Assembly: GCA_905199285.1 (NCBI GenBank)
Contig: CAJKFZ010000139.1
Coordinates: 1-6,884, forward strand
DNA length: 6,884 nucleotides
Source of the DNA: an uncultured Ruminococcus sp.
GTDB lineage: Bacteria > Bacillota > Clostridia > Oscillospirales > Ruminococcaceae
Reading direction: 5' to 3'
Shown here one piece after another: positions 5,795-6,884 of this stretch. The notes under the pieces were generated by a model. That model was not told the DNA's origin and searched no databases. It saw nothing but the letters and a program-made list of their open reading frames with translations. The stretch's first letter is position 1. Every line of letters starts with the position of its first letter. Position numbers and translations under genes: made by a program.

Positions 5795-6347
5795 TCCTGC
5801 ACCCCTTTCCTTTGACCGAGGTGCGTTTGTCATAAACGATATAATCCCAACCGCTGTTATTGCACTTATCGCAGTGGTCTTTGCTTTTCGCAAACGGGTC
5901 AAGACGCCTGACAACATAATTCGGGTCGTGGATATAGTCGCTCAGGCACTTGGGACATAAGCAGCGAACATCTCCGGTTCTGTCTGTGTTGTAAATCCAT
6001 AAACCGAAAGTCTTTTTAAGAGCTGCGTTAATATGCTTCCAAAGCCTTTCATCGTTTACCGAACCAATGTAGTCTGTTAGTTCGTCCTTATTGACGGTTT
6101 GTATCTGTTCAAGAAGAACCATTGACGGCTTCTTCAGACCGAAGTCCTCACCCAAAATGATGTGTGAAGGAAGATACTTCTTTTTCATCACAGCCGTAAC
6201 AGCCGCAACAATAATTGTCGGAGCATTGGCATTAAAATTGTCTGCCTGAATTACCATTACTGGTCTCTCTCCCGACTGGACAGACCCCTCTCTTTTTCCA
6301 AAATCGTAGTAGAATAAATCTCCACGCTGAATTTCTTTTCTCTGCAT
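5787..6347 (-). CDS. MazF/PemK-family endoribonuclease with Cys-rich C-terminal extension
   Basis: The protein has 186 residues from the ATG at 6347 (AGAGG 10 nt upstream). A GTG at 6419 would add 24 residues but lacks a ribosome binding site and crosses an inverted repeat. Residues 5-117 are a full MazF/PemK fold, a family that cuts mRNA at short sequences: QRGDLFYYDFG, GSVQSGERPVMVIQ, IIVAAVTAV, HIILGEDFGL and SMVLLEQIQTVNK. R28 and T51 align with catalytic R25 and T48 of Bacillus MazF, and S22 with its S19, so it looks active. The tail (118-186) carries CLCPKC (C129, C131, C134) and HCDKC (C159, C162), which probably bind zinc, and ends in a basic stretch. Normal MazF is about 115 residues, so the tail is an addition; I believe similar tails occur in MazF-like proteins of other Clostridia. 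No MazE-like antitoxin is seen upstream or downstream in the window. The stop overlaps the first xis-like gene. Role in the element (stability, control of host or element mRNA) is inference. Confidence 0.9.
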   Translation of the reverse strand: MQRKEIQRGDLFYYDFGKREGSVQSGERPVMVIQADNFNANAPTIIVAAVTAVMKKKYLPSHIILGEDFGLKKPSMVLLEQIQTVNKDELTDYIGSVNDERLWKHINAALKKTFGLWIYNTDRTGDVRCLCPKCLSDYIHDPNYVVRRLDPFAKSKDHCDKCNNSGWDYIVYDKRTSVKGKGCRNE

Positions 6348-6372
6348 ATATGTATAACCTCTCTGTTCATTT

Positions 6373-6448
6373 AGTCTTGAAAGTGCATTTCGTATCCGGA
6401 TTTGAAATAACCCCTTCACTCATTTGGACAAAGGGGGTCAAAATGCAC
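6373..6448 (-). promoter_or_regulatory. nested inverted repeats between the sigma-like gene and mazF
   Basis: An outer perfect 8-bp repeat, GTGCATTT (6373-6380) with AAATGCAC (6441-6448), encloses an inner CCCCTT (6411-6416) with AAGGGG (6431-6436), extendable to ACCCC/GGGGT with a bulge. The 8-bp palindrome ATCCGGAT (6384-6391) also lies inside. There is no clear T-run after the inner stem on the - strand, so a simple terminator is unlikely. The site is well placed for an attenuator, an mRNA cleavage target or an operator for the mazF-xis-int genes. I saw no convincing promoter within the spacer. Confidence 0.5.
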
Positions 6449-6456
6449 ACCCAAAA

Positions 6457-6849
6457 TCAGAGGTTTTCATAAAATTTCTTGAAATTTTTTCTTGCGGCGG
6501 CAATCGACTTATCTACAACGCTGTAATATACGCCTTCTTCCTTTGCGATTTTTCTTGAACTCATACCTAACAGAATTGCTTTTATCAGTCGTTCTCTCTG
6601 AACCGGTTTCAGCATTTCCAATACCTTTCTGACTTTTGCAATTTCTAACTGGCGAAGCTGTTCCTTTTCTTCCTCAATCCGTTCTTCCTCCGCTTGCTCA
6701 AACGGGTCAACAAACGGAGTAATCAGTTCCCGGTGGAACTGTTCAGAGATGTCATCTTCATATCCGTACACATCGATTGTTCTTTTTGCTCGCTTTTCGT
6801 ACTTATCGTTGTTTCTGTATGACTCGTCAATCACTTCGCCCTGAGCCAT
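6457..6849 (-). CDS. sigma-70 region 4-like HTH regulator (start may lie beyond the window)
   Basis: The protein has 130 residues from the ATG at 6849. Residues about 51-72 are an acidic, probably coiled-coil stretch. Residues about 73-125 resemble sigma-70 region 4: VLEMLKPVQRERLIKAIL, then LGMSSRKIAKEEGVYYSVVD as the helix-turn-helix, then KSIAAARKNF. Such region-4-only proteins are common regulators in integrative elements of Clostridia; they lack region 2 and so are unlikely to act as complete sigma factors. No ribosome binding site is seen before the ATG, and the frame stays open to the window edge (codons for RRYTPFILLS precede the Met), so the protein may be longer. It lies 109 bp before mazF, on the same strand, with nested inverted repeats between. 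It may control the genes that follow; this is inference. Confidence 0.8.
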   Translation of the reverse strand: MAQGEVIDESYRNNDKYEKRAKRTIDVYGYEDDISEQFHRELITPFVDPFEQAEEERIEEEKEQLRQLEIAKVRKVLEMLKPVQRERLIKAILLGMSSRKIAKEEGVYYSVVDKSIAAARKNFKKFYENL

Positions 6850-6884
6850 AGAAAGCAGAATGAACGGAGTGTACCGACGGATAA

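Noticed and set aside
5795..5917. N-terminal extension of the first xis-like gene to 5917
   Set aside because: The extension is antisense-free but overlaps the Cys-rich coding end of the mazF-like gene in another frame, and it has no match to the paralogues, whose cores begin shortly after the ATG at 5794.
6348..6419. GTG start adding 24 residues to the MazF-like protein
   Set aside because: MazF-family proteins begin a few residues before the RGD motif, AGAGG precedes the ATG at 6347, and the extension covers inverted repeats typical of a leader.

Overview
The window looks like a low-to-mid GC Gram-positive gut or rumen bacterium, most likely a cellulolytic Ruminococcus (R. albus / R. flavefaciens / R. 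champanellensis type). The main reason is a secreted GH9 cellulase with a CBM3c-like module and a ruminococcal-style dockerin, which points to a cellulosome or a related dockerin-based system. Strong AGGAGG-type ribosome binding sites and a near-consensus sigma-A promoter fit Firmicutes. The species call is inference from protein style only.

Left part (1-2940) appears chromosomal. A small DUF2752-type membrane protein lies on the + strand (16-369). Converging on it from the - strand is a 774-residue cellulase (499-2823) with signal peptide, GH9 catalytic domain, CBM3c-like module, linker and dockerin. A strong bidirectional terminator (461-494) separates the two stops. The cellulase has its own promoter (TTGACA-17 bp-CATAAT, - strand, 2900-2928), a leader of about 70 nt and a good ribosome binding site.

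Middle (2941-3482) holds no confident gene but is dense in structure: a cluster of four adjacent perfect or near-perfect hairpins (2983-3102), a 13-bp terminator-like hairpin (3202-3248), a pair of weak 44-residue open frames on opposite strands (3295-3452), and a tandem 9-bp repeat (3432-3449) just beyond the integrase stop. One end of a mobile element probably falls in this stretch.

Right part (3483-6884) is the recombination module of a Tn916-like integrative element, all on the - strand. In transcription order it contains a sigma-region-4-like HTH protein (start near or beyond the window edge), a MazF/PemK-type endoribonuclease with a cysteine-rich C-terminal extension, four tandem small Xis-like proteins with ungapped 62-residue cores, and a Tn916-type tyrosine integrase. 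Gaps from mazF to int are 8 bp of overlap, about 97 bp (with hairpins), 15 bp, 10 bp and 12 bp, so the genes read as one operon. The Xis copy next to int most resembles Tn916 Xis; the other three are extra paralogues ending in YSI. The most unusual points are the four-fold xis array, a MazF-family toxin with no recognisable antitoxin translationally coupled to it, and two intercistronic hairpin regions that could regulate excision.
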